Source of the DNA: Paenibacillus sabuli | GTDB taxonomy: Bacteria > Bacillota > Bacilli > Paenibacillales > Paenibacillaceae | DNA: 64,000 nt | Direction: 5' to 3' | NCBI RefSeq assembly: GCF_014705605.1 | Contig: NZ_JACXIZ010000027.1 | Span: 62,001-126,000 of the forward strand | Part shown: positions 1-8,136 of the stretch, piece by piece | How the letters are laid out: each line of letters begins with the position of its first letter | Position numbering within the stretch: position 1 is the first letter of the stretch | Position numbers and translations under genes: made by a program | Notes under the pieces: model-generated | Database searches by the model: none | The model's input: only the letters and a program-made list of their open reading frames with translations | Told to the model about the DNA's origin: nothing

Positions 1-1139
1 GAGCCGAACTGCATGAAATTGCTCTGGATGAAAGAAACCATACGGCCTTCTCCGTCGGCAGCGGCGAGGTAGACCGTGCCGCCCGGCCGCGGATGGCCTG
101 CCGTCGGCAATCCCGCGCGCTCACCGATATGCATGCGGCGCCGAGCCGCATACGCCTCGTCGAGCAGCGCCTCGGGCGGCAGCTCCATCGCAGCCGGATC
201 GGCAATATAGCGATAGCCGTCGGCAAATGCCAGCTTGACTGCTTCAATCTGCCGATGCAGCGTATCCAGATTCTCCGGACGCGGCTCCCCCGTCCCCTCC
301 AGCAGCTTGAGCGCCTGCAGGGCGACGAGACCCTGGCCGTTGGGCGGCAGCTCCCAGATGTCGTAACCGCGATAACCGACGCGAAACGGCGCCGTCCACT
401 CGGGCCGGTAGTCCGCGAGATCTTCCTCGCGCAAATAGCCGCCGCTGTCCGCGACGAAGTCCGCAATTAGCCGGGCCAGCTCCCCGCGATAAAACGCCTC
501 GGCGCCGCTCTCGCCGATTCGGCGCAGCGTTCGGGCATGATCCGCGGAACGCCATAGCTCTCCGGCGTGCGGCGTCCGCCCGTCCGGGGCGAACGTCTCG
601 AACCAAGGCCGAAAGTGGGGGCCTTCGAAGCTTCGTACGTATCGGTCATGCGCTTTGGCCCAATAATGGGCTACCGTCGGCGAGACGGCGTATCCCTGTT
701 CCGCATAAGAAGCGGCCGGCTCGAGCAATTGCTCCAGCGGTAGCCGGCCGAACCGCTCGGCCAGCGCCGCCCAAGCCGCAGGGGCGCCTGGCACGGTGAC
801 GGACAGCGGTCCGTAGGCCGGCATATGCTCGTGTCCCGCGGCGCGGACGGCGTCGGCCGAAATGCCGCGCGGCGCCGGACCGCTGGCATTCAGGCCGTGC
901 AGGCGGCCTTCCGCCCACACCATGGCGAAGGCATCGCCGCCGATGCCGTTGGAGCAGGGCTCCAGCACAGTGAGCGCCGCTGCCGTGGCGATCGCCGCAT
1001 CAATCGCGTTGCCGCCCTCCTTGAGCATCTCGAGACCGGCCTGTGCGGCCAGCGGCTGCGACGTGGCGACCATGCCGCGTCGAGCATAGGTCGGTGTCCT
1101 GCGAACCGTGTACGGATGGTAGTGCGGATCGAATTGCAA
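1..1139 (-). CDS. Gamma-glutamyltransferase-family protein (C-terminus beyond left edge)
   Basis: N-terminal nucleophile hydrolase of the GGT/cephalosporin-acylase family, which cleaves or transfers gamma-glutamyl or related amide groups after self-processing. About 379 residues lie in the window. The typical opening GMVATSQPLA (22-31) and GGNAIDAAIA (42-51) are present, and the PGGTVYLAAAD stretch supplies the expected autocatalytic Thr at about residue 355. The start is a TTG at 1139, seven bases after the cysteine synthase stop, with AAGGAG just upstream; no ATG fits. No signal peptide is visible, so the enzyme should be cytosolic, unlike secreted GGTs. It is the last visible gene of the leftward operon. 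The true substrate (gamma-glutamyl peptide, oxamate-type amide or other) cannot be read from sequence. Confidence 0.85.
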   Translation of the reverse strand, partial: MQFDPHYHPYTVRRTPTYARRGMVATSQPLAAQAGLEMLKEGGNAIDAAIATAAALTVLEPCSNGIGGDAFAMVWAEGRLHGLNASGPAPRGISADAVRAAGHEHMPAYGPLSVTVPGAPAAWAALAERFGRLPLEQLLEPAASYAEQGYAVSPTVAHYWAKAHDRYVRSFEGPHFRPWFETFAPDGRTPHAGELWRSADHARTLRRIGESGAEAFYRGELARLIADFVADSGGYLREEDLADYRPEWTAPFRVGYRGYDIWELPPNGQGLVALQALKLLEGTGEPRPENLDTLHRQIEAVKLAFADGYRYIADPAAMELPPEALLDEAYAARRRMHIGERAGLPTAGHPRPGGTVYLAAADGEGRMVSFIQSNFMQFG

Positions 1140-1145
1140 GTCGTC

Positions 1146-2090
1146 TCACTCCTTCCCGAACTCGACGCTCTCGAACAAGTCGGAGCTGAGATACCGCTCG
1201 CCGTTATCCGGTGCAATGCACAGTATACGACGTCCCCGTCCAAGCCGCTTGGCCTCCCTCAGCGCCGTCCATACCGAAGCCCCGGAGGACGGACCGACAA
1301 GAATACCTTCACGGGCCGCCAGTTCCCGGGACGTACGAATGGCATCCTCGTCGCGAACTGCGACAATTTCGTCGAAGGCCTCCCGGTTCAGTACGGAGGG
1401 CACGAATCCCGGCCCGGCGCCGACGAGCTTGTGCGGTCCGGGCTCGCCGCCGGAGAGCACCGGCGAACCGGCCGGCTCGATGACGAGGATCCGGATGCTG
1501 GGCAAGTGCTTGCGCAGCACCTCGCCTGTGCCGGTGATGGTGCCGCCCGTACCCGCAGGGGCAATGAAGACATCCAGTTCACCGTCCATTTGCTCCAAAA
1601 TTTCTAAAGCCGTTGTGGTGCGATGCGCGTCAGGATTGGCCGGATTTTCGAATTGCTGCGGCACGAAGCTGCCGGGAATACGGCGTTGCAGCTCAAGGGC
1701 CTTGCGAATCGCGCCGGGCATGCGCTCCGCCTTCGGGGTGAGTACGACCTCAGCGCCGTAAGCCTTCAATAGATTGATGCGTTCCCGGGTCATGTTGGCA
1801 GGCATCGTAATGATGAGCCGGTAGCCCTTGGCGGCGGCATTCATCGCCAGTCCGATTCCGGTATTGCCACTGGTCGGCTCGATAATGGTCGCCCCCGGTC
1901 CCAGCCTGCCGGCTCGCTCGGCCTCCGCGATCAGATTGCTCGCGGCCCTGTCCTTGAGGCTGCCGCTGGGATTGAAGTATTCCAGCTTGACATAGATCTC
2001 GGCGTCCTGCTCGCTCGCGAGCCGATTCAGCCGTACGGCCGGAGTATGGCCGATGAGATCCGTGATACGCTCCACTCGCCTGGATTTCAT
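1146..2090 (-). CDS. cysK: PLP-dependent cysteine synthase (O-acetylserine sulfhydrylase type)
   Basis: Fold-type II PLP enzyme of 314 residues, the usual CysK/CysM size, which makes cysteine from an activated serine and sulfide. PSGSLKDR places the PLP lysine at about residue 46, TSGNTG (73-78) is the substrate loop, and AGTGGTITGTG binds the PLP phosphate. The ATG at 2090 is chosen because AAGGAGG lies seven bases upstream, overlapping the TAA of the aldolase gene. A longer in-frame reading to 2675 is only non-coding shadow. Inside an importer/monooxygenase operon it probably captures sulfide or a thiol released from an imported compound rather than serving as the housekeeping enzyme. Cystathionine beta-synthase-like activity is an alternative. 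Confidence 0.9.
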   Translation of the reverse strand: MKSRRVERITDLIGHTPAVRLNRLASEQDAEIYVKLEYFNPSGSLKDRAASNLIAEAERAGRLGPGATIIEPTSGNTGIGLAMNAAAKGYRLIITMPANMTRERINLLKAYGAEVVLTPKAERMPGAIRKALELQRRIPGSFVPQQFENPANPDAHRTTTALEILEQMDGELDVFIAPAGTGGTITGTGEVLRKHLPSIRILVIEPAGSPVLSGGEPGPHKLVGAGPGFVPSVLNREAFDEIVAVRDEDAIRTSRELAAREGILVGPSSGASVWTALREAKRLGRGRRILCIAPDNGERYLSSDLFESVEFGKE

Positions 2091-2101
2091 GTTGCGCCTC
2101 C

Positions 2102-2851
2102 TTATTGCAGCAGCTCGGGCTGTTCCTGCACGATCGCCTGGTAATAGGGTTGGAAGTTCAGCCAGCCGAAGCGGGCATCGGTACGCGCCGCCACCGCCTC
2201 GGCATGCTCCGCGCCGACCGGCTGCGGGCGGCCCGCCGCCTCGGCCAATAGTTGCGCCTGGCAGGAGCGTTCGAACGAGATGAACCAGTAAGCCGCCTCG
2301 TCGACGGTCCGCCCGACGCTGAGGATGCCGTGATTGCGCAGCAGAATCACCTTGTTGCGCTCGACCGCGCGAGCCAGATTGTCGCCCTCGCCGCCGGCGA
2401 AGCTGTCGTAGATCGCATGCTGCCGGTAGAAGGCCGCCGATTCCGCCGTCAGCGGGTCCAGCAGGCGGTTCAGCGTCGACCAACTGCGCCCATAGATCGA
2501 ATGTGTGTGCGCCGCCGAGACGATTTCGGGGTTGCCGCGCAGCAGTTGGGGATGCAACAGCAGCCCGCCGGGATGGACCAGGCCGTGACCGCTGACGACC
2601 TTCTTGTCCGGTCCGATCAGGACGAGATCGCTCGCTCGGATCAGGCTGAAGCTCAGTCCGAACGGATTGGTCCAATAGTGATCCGGACGTTCCGGGTCGC
2701 GGGCCGAGACGTGGCCCATCACGCCCTCTTCGTACCCGAGCTTGGCGAAGATGCGGAAGACCGCGGCCAGCCGCTCCTTGCGGTACTGACGCTCGTCATC
2801 CAGGGTATGGAATTGAGGCGGTTGATTAATGGTGGACGTATCGATTGTCAT
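2102..2851 (-). CDS. Class II aldolase/adducin family protein
   Basis: Zinc-dependent aldolase/adducin fold, 249 residues. Visible features are HTHSIYGRSWST near residue 115 and RNHGILSVG near residue 170, the histidines that normally bind the catalytic metal, plus the conserved GHGLVHPGGLLLH segment. Known relatives include fuculose-phosphate aldolase and methylthioribulose-1-phosphate dehydratase; this sequence belongs to the less characterised general branch. The start at 2851 follows AAGGAGG by seven bases; an in-frame ATG at 2896 has no such site. It sits between the monooxygenase and cysteine synthase genes and may cleave or dehydrate an oxidised intermediate. The exact reaction is unknown. 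Confidence 0.8.
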   Translation of the reverse strand: MTIDTSTINQPPQFHTLDDERQYRKERLAAVFRIFAKLGYEEGVMGHVSARDPERPDHYWTNPFGLSFSLIRASDLVLIGPDKKVVSGHGLVHPGGLLLHPQLLRGNPEIVSAAHTHSIYGRSWSTLNRLLDPLTAESAAFYRQHAIYDSFAGGEGDNLARAVERNKVILLRNHGILSVGRTVDEAAYWFISFERSCQAQLLAEAAGRPQPVGAEHAEAVAARTDARFGWLNFQPYYQAIVQEQPELLQ

Positions 2852-2902
2852 GACAGGTTCCTCCTTGGATGGCTCATGATCATGGCAGATGCGCATGCGC
2901 GC

Positions 2903-4249
2903 TTACTCCGCCGCCAGATGCGGGGTCCGGGATGCGGCCGCCGCGTAACGATTGGCCGGGAACGAGAGGCCCAGATTGCCGCGCAGCGTCTCGGATTCGT
3001 ACGCCGTTCGGTAGAGGCCGCGCTTCTGCAGCAGCGGTATGACGTGCTCCACGAAGCCGCGCAGATTGCGGTGCGAGCCGCTCAGAATAAAGCCGTCCAC
3101 CGCCCGCTCCTCGAAGTAATGCGCGATTTTGTCTGCGACCGCTTGCGGCGTACCGACAAAATCGCCCTTCGGATTGGCCGCCCGCATCGCCAGCTGGCGT
3201 AGTGTCAGCTTCTCCTCGCGGGCAATGCGCAAATAATATTCCGCAGTCGAGCGGAAGCTGTCCTTGCCGATGTCGCCGAGCTCAGGCAGCGGCTCGTCGA
3301 GCGGAAATTGCGAAAAGTCGAAGAAGCTGAAGTACCGGCTCAAATACTTGACTGCGAATTCCGGATCGGTAAAGCGAGTGCTCGCCTCGTAGCGCGCATG
3401 CGCCTCCTCTTCCGTGGGAGCGACAATCGGCGTGATGGACGGGAAGAGCAGCACTTCCTCGGGATTGCGACCGTATGCCGCGGCCCGTTGCTTGATATCG
3501 CTGTATTGCCGCTTCGCCGCCGCCAGGTCCGAATGCTCGAAGCTGGAAAAGATCGCTTCGGCATAGCGCGCCGCCAGGTCGCGCCCTCGATCCGACGCGC
3601 CGGCCTGAAAGATGACCGGTCGTCCCTGCGGCGATCGCTCCATATTAAGCGGACCTTGCACCTTGAAAAATTCGCCCGCATGATCGAGCGTATGCATTTT
3701 GTCCAGATCGACGTACCGGCCGCTCTGTTTGTCGCGCGGAAACGCATCGTCCTCCCAGGAATCCCAAAGTCCGAGCGCGACCTCGATGTATTCGGCGGCG
3801 ATTCGGTAGCGCGTCTCGTGATCGTGCAGCTTGTCGTGCCCGTGGTTGCGGGCAACGCCCTCCAGTGCCGAGGTGACGGCGTTCCAGCCGGCGCGCCCGC
3901 CGCTGATTTTGTCCAGCGAAGCGAGCTGACGCGCGGTCGTGAACGGCTCACTGTACGAGGTCGTGAACGTGCCGACGAGCCCGAGCCGCTTGGTCACCGC
4001 CGATATGGCTGCGAGCGCCGTCATCGGTTCCAGCCGGCTCAGGAACGGATAGGTAGAGTCCTTCGTAATGTAAGCCGAATCCGCAATAAAGCCAAAATCG
4101 AACAGCCCCGCCTCGCCGATTCGCGCGTACTCCTGATAGGCCTCTATGCTGACCGCCCCGTCGGCACGCACCTCCTCCTCTTGCCAATGACCGCCGCCGC
4201 CTTGTAAAAAAATGCCCAACTTCAATTGTCTTCTTGTGGATCGTGTCAT
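2903..4249 (-). CDS. NtaA/SnaA/DszA-family FMN-dependent monooxygenase
   Basis: Flavin-dependent monooxygenase of the bacterial luciferase-like NtaA/SnaA/SoxA subfamily (448 residues, normal size). The N-terminus KLGIFLQGGGGHW, FDFGFIADS, RLEPMTALAAIS and GRAGWNAVTS are typical. These two-component enzymes use reduced FMN from a separate reductase to oxidise C-N or C-S compounds; relatives act on nitrilotriacetate, dibenzothiophene sulfone and S-(2-succino)cysteine derivatives. No flavin reductase gene is seen nearby, so reduced FMN must come from elsewhere. AAGGAGG precedes the ATG. The importer upstream and cysteine synthase downstream suggest an organosulfur substrate, but an amine is not excluded. 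Confidence 0.87.
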   Translation of the reverse strand: MTRSTRRQLKLGIFLQGGGGHWQEEEVRADGAVSIEAYQEYARIGEAGLFDFGFIADSAYITKDSTYPFLSRLEPMTALAAISAVTKRLGLVGTFTTSYSEPFTTARQLASLDKISGGRAGWNAVTSALEGVARNHGHDKLHDHETRYRIAAEYIEVALGLWDSWEDDAFPRDKQSGRYVDLDKMHTLDHAGEFFKVQGPLNMERSPQGRPVIFQAGASDRGRDLAARYAEAIFSSFEHSDLAAAKRQYSDIKQRAAAYGRNPEEVLLFPSITPIVAPTEEEAHARYEASTRFTDPEFAVKYLSRYFSFFDFSQFPLDEPLPELGDIGKDSFRSTAEYYLRIAREEKLTLRQLAMRAANPKGDFVGTPQAVADKIAHYFEERAVDGFILSGSHRNLRGFVEHVIPLLQKRGLYRTAYESETLRGNLGLSFPANRYAAAASRTPHLAAE

Positions 4250-4293
4250 TCTTGTCCCTCCTTATCCATCAATACGAACCGCTGATCGGTCCG

Positions 4294-5328
4294 CTACGGT
4301 TGCAAAATCCATTCGTCGACGTCGAAATCCCGGCGCGCCAGCTTCTCCTCGATCAAGAAATCCTTCGCCGCTTCGACCCGTTCGATTCCTTCGGCAGCCA
4401 GCGCCTCGTCAGGCAGCGCTTCGATTGGCTGCAGCTCCTTGATGTCCTCTACAGGCGTACCCGTCTGCTCCGACAGCCAGGCGTAATAATCATCCGGTTT
4501 TGCAATCAGATCCTCATACGCTTGTTGCCGCGCTGCAAGCCAGGCCTCCCGAAAACCGGGATATTGCTCCAGATAGTCCTCTGCCGCATAGACGACCGAC
4601 GTGCTGTACAGCGCCGGATATTCCCTTGCTTCGGCGACCAGCGGGTAGCCCTGTTGACGAAGCTTGTAGGCCGAGTAATACGAGCTTGTAATCGCATAAG
4701 CCGCAATCTCGCCGCGCAGCAGCGCCGCTTCCGTGTCCGGAATGCTGTTGATGTTGATGATTTCCACCACATCGCTCAGTCCTTTTTCGTTCAGGAAGCC
4801 GACGAGGAAGCGGTGCATGAGCGAGCCCTTGACGACCGCCACCTTCTGTCCGGCCAGATCTTCAGGCGCTTGGATCTCCTTGAGCCCGATGAATATGGTA
4901 TTGATTTCGGTGTTGCTAAAATTCAAAATCTTGGTAGACGCTCCCGTGGAACGGGCAAGAATCGCCGGCGTATCGCCGGAGTTGCCCAAATGGACTCTTC
5001 CTCCGATGATCGACTCATTCAGATCCGGGCCGGTCTGGAACGGCACGAGCTTGATCTCCGTGATGCCGAGCGGCTCCAGCGCCTCCTGGATGATGCCGGT
5101 ATGGAAGCCCCAGCCTTCGACGCCGCCGGGCTTGTTCGTGCCGACGAAGCCGTAATTCAGCACGCCGCCCGCAGTGCGCTCGCCCTTCTGGCTGACGCCG
5201 ATATCGCCCGCAGGCGCGGCATTCGATCCCCCGCATCCTTGCAGCAGCGTCGCCAGCAGCGGGACAGCGGCCAGCAGGATGAGCAGCCGGCGGCTGCGCG
5301 ATGTGTTGCGATCGATCTTTTTCTTCAT
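4294..5328 (-). CDS. ABC transporter substrate-binding lipoprotein, SsuA/TauA-like
   Basis: Periplasmic-binding-type lipoprotein of the NMT1/SsuA group (344 residues) that captures substrate outside the membrane for the two permeases encoded upstream. The signal peptide has a basic n-region, a hydrophobic core at 15-29 and the lipobox LLQGC with Cys32 as lipidation site. The mature part starts GVLNYGFVGTNKPGG, and VGTN and LGNSGDTPAIL are typical ligand-loop regions for sulfonate/nitrate/taurine binders. The ATG at 5328 has GAGGGGA about 11 bases upstream, a rather long spacing. Reading through to 6186 in frame overlaps the permease and is not real. The ligand is not predictable beyond a small polar organic compound. 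Confidence 0.88.
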   Translation of the reverse strand: MKKKIDRNTSRSRRLLILLAAVPLLATLLQGCGGSNAAPAGDIGVSQKGERTAGGVLNYGFVGTNKPGGVEGWGFHTGIIQEALEPLGITEIKLVPFQTGPDLNESIIGGRVHLGNSGDTPAILARSTGASTKILNFSNTEINTIFIGLKEIQAPEDLAGQKVAVVKGSLMHRFLVGFLNEKGLSDVVEIININSIPDTEAALLRGEIAAYAITSSYYSAYKLRQQGYPLVAEAREYPALYSTSVVYAAEDYLEQYPGFREAWLAARQQAYEDLIAKPDDYYAWLSEQTGTPVEDIKELQPIEALPDEALAAEGIERVEAAKDFLIEEKLARRDFDVDEWILQP

Positions 5329-5387
5329 GGTGTGAACGTTCCCCTCTCTGAATACAGTTCTGATGATGTGTTTTTTGGTTCGCAGGG

Positions 5388-6218
5388 TTACCCGGCGTAG
5401 CTGTCGCGCCAGCGCAGCACGCGTTTCTCGACTGTGGCCACGAGCAGATCGATGAGCTTGCCCATCACCGCAAAAACCAGCACGCCGACAAAGATGATCG
5501 CCGGGTGACCGTTCGTCTGAGCATGACTCATCAGATAGCCGATCCCCGCCTGCGCCCCCAGCAGCTCGGCGACCACAAGCGACAGCCAGCCGTATGCCAT
5601 CGCCAGCCGCAAGCCGGAGAGCAGACCCGGCATGGCGCCGGGCAACAGCAGCCGCGAGAGCTGCTGCGCCCGTCCGAATTGAAGGACGCGCGCCACCTCG
5701 GTCAGCCTTCCGTCGACGCCTCGAAGGCTCTGAATCGTTGCGAGATACAGCGGAAAAAACGCGCCGGTTGCGATAATGACGATCTTGGACGTCTCGCCGA
5801 ATCCGAACCATAGAATAATGAGCGGCGCAATCGCCAGACTCGGTGTGAGCCGCAGCAGTTGCATCGAAGGATCGAGCAGCTTCGCCGCCAGACGCGACAG
5901 CCCGACGAGCGTACCGAGCGCGAGCGCGGCGGCACAGCCGTACAGCGTGCCCAGTGCGGCGCGGCCAAGGCTGACGCCAAGCTGGACCGCGAGCTCCCCG
6001 CTGGCTGTCAACGTGCCCAGCGCCTCGGCGATCGCCGCCGGCGAGGGCAGCAGGATCGGATTCACTTCCCCATATGCCGTATACAACTGCCACCCCAGCA
6101 AGATGAGCCCCGGCAGCAACGCCGCCCATGCGAAATGCGCCCATACGCCGCTGTTCCAGGTCCGGCGGGCGAGCGGCGGCCTCCACCCGGAGCGCAGAGG
6201 TTCCGCTTGCTGTGTCAT
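5388..6218 (-). CDS. ABC transporter permease 1, SsuC/TauC-like
   Basis: Inner-membrane permease of 276 residues with about six hydrophobic helices and the conserved cytoplasmic coupling loop (EVARVLQFGRAQQL followed by LLLPGAMPGLLSGLRL). SsuC/TauC-type permeases form the pore of sulfonate, taurine, nitrate and related importers. It resembles the next upstream gene closely in the C-terminal half (FVGVLVFAVMGKLIDLL here, FVGIALFTLLGKLTDML there), so the two probably arose by tandem duplication and make a heterodimeric pore. The ATG at 6218 follows a purine-rich GGGAGG/AAAAGGAA site. The long in-frame extension to 6443 overlaps permease 2 and was rejected. Confidence 0.88.
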   Translation of the reverse strand: MTQQAEPLRSGWRPPLARRTWNSGVWAHFAWAALLPGLILLGWQLYTAYGEVNPILLPSPAAIAEALGTLTASGELAVQLGVSLGRAALGTLYGCAAALALGTLVGLSRLAAKLLDPSMQLLRLTPSLAIAPLIILWFGFGETSKIVIIATGAFFPLYLATIQSLRGVDGRLTEVARVLQFGRAQQLSRLLLPGAMPGLLSGLRLAMAYGWLSLVVAELLGAQAGIGYLMSHAQTNGHPAIIFVGVLVFAVMGKLIDLLVATVEKRVLRWRDSYAG

Positions 6219-6250
6219 GTTCCTTTTCCCCCTCCCGATTAAGTTGAGCC

Positions 6251-7090
6251 TTACGAGCCCCGCCAGGCCAGCAGGCGACGCTCCATATAGACGACCAGCA
6301 TGTCGGTCAGCTTGCCCAGCAGTGTGAACAGTGCGATGCCGACGAATACGATCGGCGTATCGCTCATCGCGCGGGCGTCCATCATCAGATACCCGAGGCC
6401 CGAGGTCGAGCCCATCATTTCCGAGACGACCAGACTGACCCAAGCGATCGCGAGCGAGAGCCGTATGCCCAGCATGACGCCCGGCACAGTCGCCGGCAGC
6501 ACGAGCCGCACGAGTGTCTTGAAGCGGCTGTAGCCGAGCACGCGCACCACTTCGAATAATTTGTTGTCCGTATTGCGCACGCCCAGGAATGTATAGATAT
6601 AGAGCGGGAAGAATGAGCCCTTTGCAATCAGCATGATTTTGGACGTCTCACCGATTCCGAACCAGAGCACGAACAGGAACGTCACCGAAATATGCGGAAT
6701 CATGCGCAGCATTTGCACCGACGAGTCAAGCAGCCGCTCGATGACGCGCGAGAGCCCCACTGCCAGGCCGACGACCAGACCGAGTCCGGCGCCGAGGCCG
6801 AAGCCCGCAGCCGTGCGCGCCAGACTGACGCCCAGGCTCTCGCCGAGCATGCCCGTCTCCAGCAGCCACAGGAAGGATGCCCAGATGACCGACGGCGTAG
6901 GGAATAGCAGCGGCGAGATCCTCCCTGCGTCGCCGAACCATTGCCACAGGACGAGCACCGCAACCGGCAGCAGCAGGCCCAGCAGCGCATCTCCGGCTCG
7001 GCGCAGCAGCACTGCCCGTCGATTGCGGTGTTCCGGGGGCGAATGCGCCCATTTCGACGTCCGTCGAGGTGCGGATGAATGGCTTGACAT
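6251..7090 (-). CDS. ABC transporter permease 2, SsuC/TauC-like
   Basis: Second permease of the importer, 279 residues, with an Arg-rich cytoplasmic N-terminus, six predicted membrane helices and the coupling loop EVVRVLGYSRFKTL followed by LVLPATVPGVMLGIRL. It is clearly paralogous to the 5388-6218 permease. GGAGGAAATCGTA precedes the ATG at 7090, and the gap to the ATPase gene is only 18 bases. Most Ssu/Tau importers use one permease as a homodimer, so two diverged copies in one operon is a recognisable variation. Confidence 0.88.
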   Translation of the reverse strand: MSSHSSAPRRTSKWAHSPPEHRNRRAVLLRRAGDALLGLLLPVAVLVLWQWFGDAGRISPLLFPTPSVIWASFLWLLETGMLGESLGVSLARTAAGFGLGAGLGLVVGLAVGLSRVIERLLDSSVQMLRMIPHISVTFLFVLWFGIGETSKIMLIAKGSFFPLYIYTFLGVRNTDNKLFEVVRVLGYSRFKTLVRLVLPATVPGVMLGIRLSLAIAWVSLVVSEMMGSTSGLGYLMMDARAMSDTPIVFVGIALFTLLGKLTDMLVVYMERRLLAWRGS

Positions 7091-7108
7091 TACGATTTCC
7101 TCCCCCGT

Positions 7109-7888
7109 TTAGATTCCCGCGCCTGATTCGCCCCAGGCCAGCTCATCAATGCGCTCGAACTCCCGCAGTACCCGGTAGCGGTACTCCTGGAAGGCGGTGC
7201 TCGCTTTTTTGCGCGGGTACGACAGCTCGACGGCAATTTGACCGCGAATTTCTCCGGGACGAGGCTTTAAAATCATGATCCGACTTCCAAGAAAGACCGC
7301 TTCGTCGATATCATGCGTAACCAGAATCATGGTAGTGCCGTTATGCTTCCAAATATCCAGCAGCACTTCTTGCATGTGCGCGCGGGTAAAGGCGTCCAAT
7401 GCGCCGAACGGCTCATCGAGCAGCAGGATTTTCGGCTTGCGCAGCAGCGCCCTGGCGATCGCCACACGCTGCGCCATTCCGCCGGACAGTTCGCGCGGAT
7501 AGGCTTTGGCAAAACCCTCCAGCTTGACGAGTCGAATCAGTTCGTCCACCTTGCTCCGCACCTCGGGCTTGCGAAGCGACAAATCCGCGGCGATGTTCTT
7601 CTCCACGGTCAACCAAGGAAAGAGACGCGGCTCCTGAAAAATAAATCCCTTGTCAATACCCGGCCCTCGAATGGGTTCGCCGCTCAGCTTGACTGTGCCG
7701 GTCTCTCCGCGTTCGAGACCGGCAATGATGCGCAGCAGCGTGCTTTTGCCGCAGCCGCTCGGACCGATCACCGTCACGAACTCTCCTTCTCTGACATCCA
7801 GTTCGATGCCGCGCAGCGCCTGGACCGACTTACTGTCCGTTCGAAAGCTTTTGTTCAGATTCTCGATTTCCAGCAATGCGGCGCTCAT
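7109..7888 (-). CDS. ABC transporter ATP-binding protein, SsuB/TauB-like
   Basis: ATPase subunit energising the importer (259 residues). Walker A is GPSGCGKST at 42-50, the signature is LSGGMAQR near 143, Walker B is ILLLDEPFGALD near 165 and the switch histidine is in LVTHDIDEA. The FIFQEPRLFPWLTVEKNI Q-loop region is characteristic of the nitrate/sulfonate/taurine class. The ATG at 7888 follows AAGGAGG by eight bases. It is the first structural gene of the operon, about 200 bases downstream of the predicted promoter. An in-frame reading back to 8038 runs through the structured leader without a ribosome binding site and was not accepted. Confidence 0.92.
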   Translation of the reverse strand: MSAALLEIENLNKSFRTDSKSVQALRGIELDVREGEFVTVIGPSGCGKSTLLRIIAGLERGETGTVKLSGEPIRGPGIDKGFIFQEPRLFPWLTVEKNIAADLSLRKPEVRSKVDELIRLVKLEGFAKAYPRELSGGMAQRVAIARALLRKPKILLLDEPFGALDAFTRAHMQEVLLDIWKHNGTTMILVTHDIDEAVFLGSRIMILKPRPGEIRGQIAVELSYPRKKASTAFQEYRYRVLREFERIDELAWGESGAGI

Positions 7889-8085
7889 GTGCGAGCCTCC
7901 TTTGTGTACGACGAGTCTGTATCCAAGCGACCCCCGGCAAACGCAAAAGGCATCCAGCGCCTCGCCTCCGTGCATATTACTGCGCACAGAACCGATTTTC
8001 TGGATGCCTCCATTTGTAAGGTCGGCAAGAAATGACAAACTTCGTCAATATACCAAGTATTCCTCTTGGTTTTATCAAAAACCCT
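7889..8085 (-). promoter_or_regulatory. Structured 5' leader of the importer/monooxygenase operon
   Basis: Predicted transcript leader of roughly 195 bases. It holds a perfect 10-bp inverted repeat, AGGCATCCAG (8009-8000) with CTGGATGCCT (7957-7948), the second arm followed by TTTT. The 42-base loop contains a smaller GTGC/GCAC stem. Near the 5' end lies another inverted repeat, ACCAAG/CTTGGT (8052-8057/8065-8070), suited to a repressor site. The arrangement could be an attenuator or a small riboswitch. It does not match S-box, T-box or TPP consensus sequences that I can recall. Confidence 0.4.
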
Positions 8086-8092
8086 TGAATGT

Positions 8093-8121
8093 ACTCTATC
8101 ATCGACTTTTCCCGTTGTCAA
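8093..8121 (-). promoter_or_regulatory. Sigma-A-type promoter of the importer/monooxygenase operon
   Basis: Perfect -35 TTGACA (8121-8116), 17-base spacer and -10 TAGAGT (8098-8093) reading leftward. Transcription would start near 8086. Confidence 0.6.
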
Positions 8122-8136
8122 TCTTTTTCTTTTTCG

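Noticed and set aside
2091-2675. An in-frame N-terminal extension of the cysteine synthase
   Set aside because: It overlaps the aldolase gene in another frame; a strong ribosome site and the family start support ATG 2090.
7889-8085. S-box, T-box or TPP riboswitch before the importer operon
   Set aside because: None of the conserved blocks (S-box GGGACTGGCCC-like, T-box GGTGGNACCGCG-like, thi-box CTGAGA) is present in the leader.
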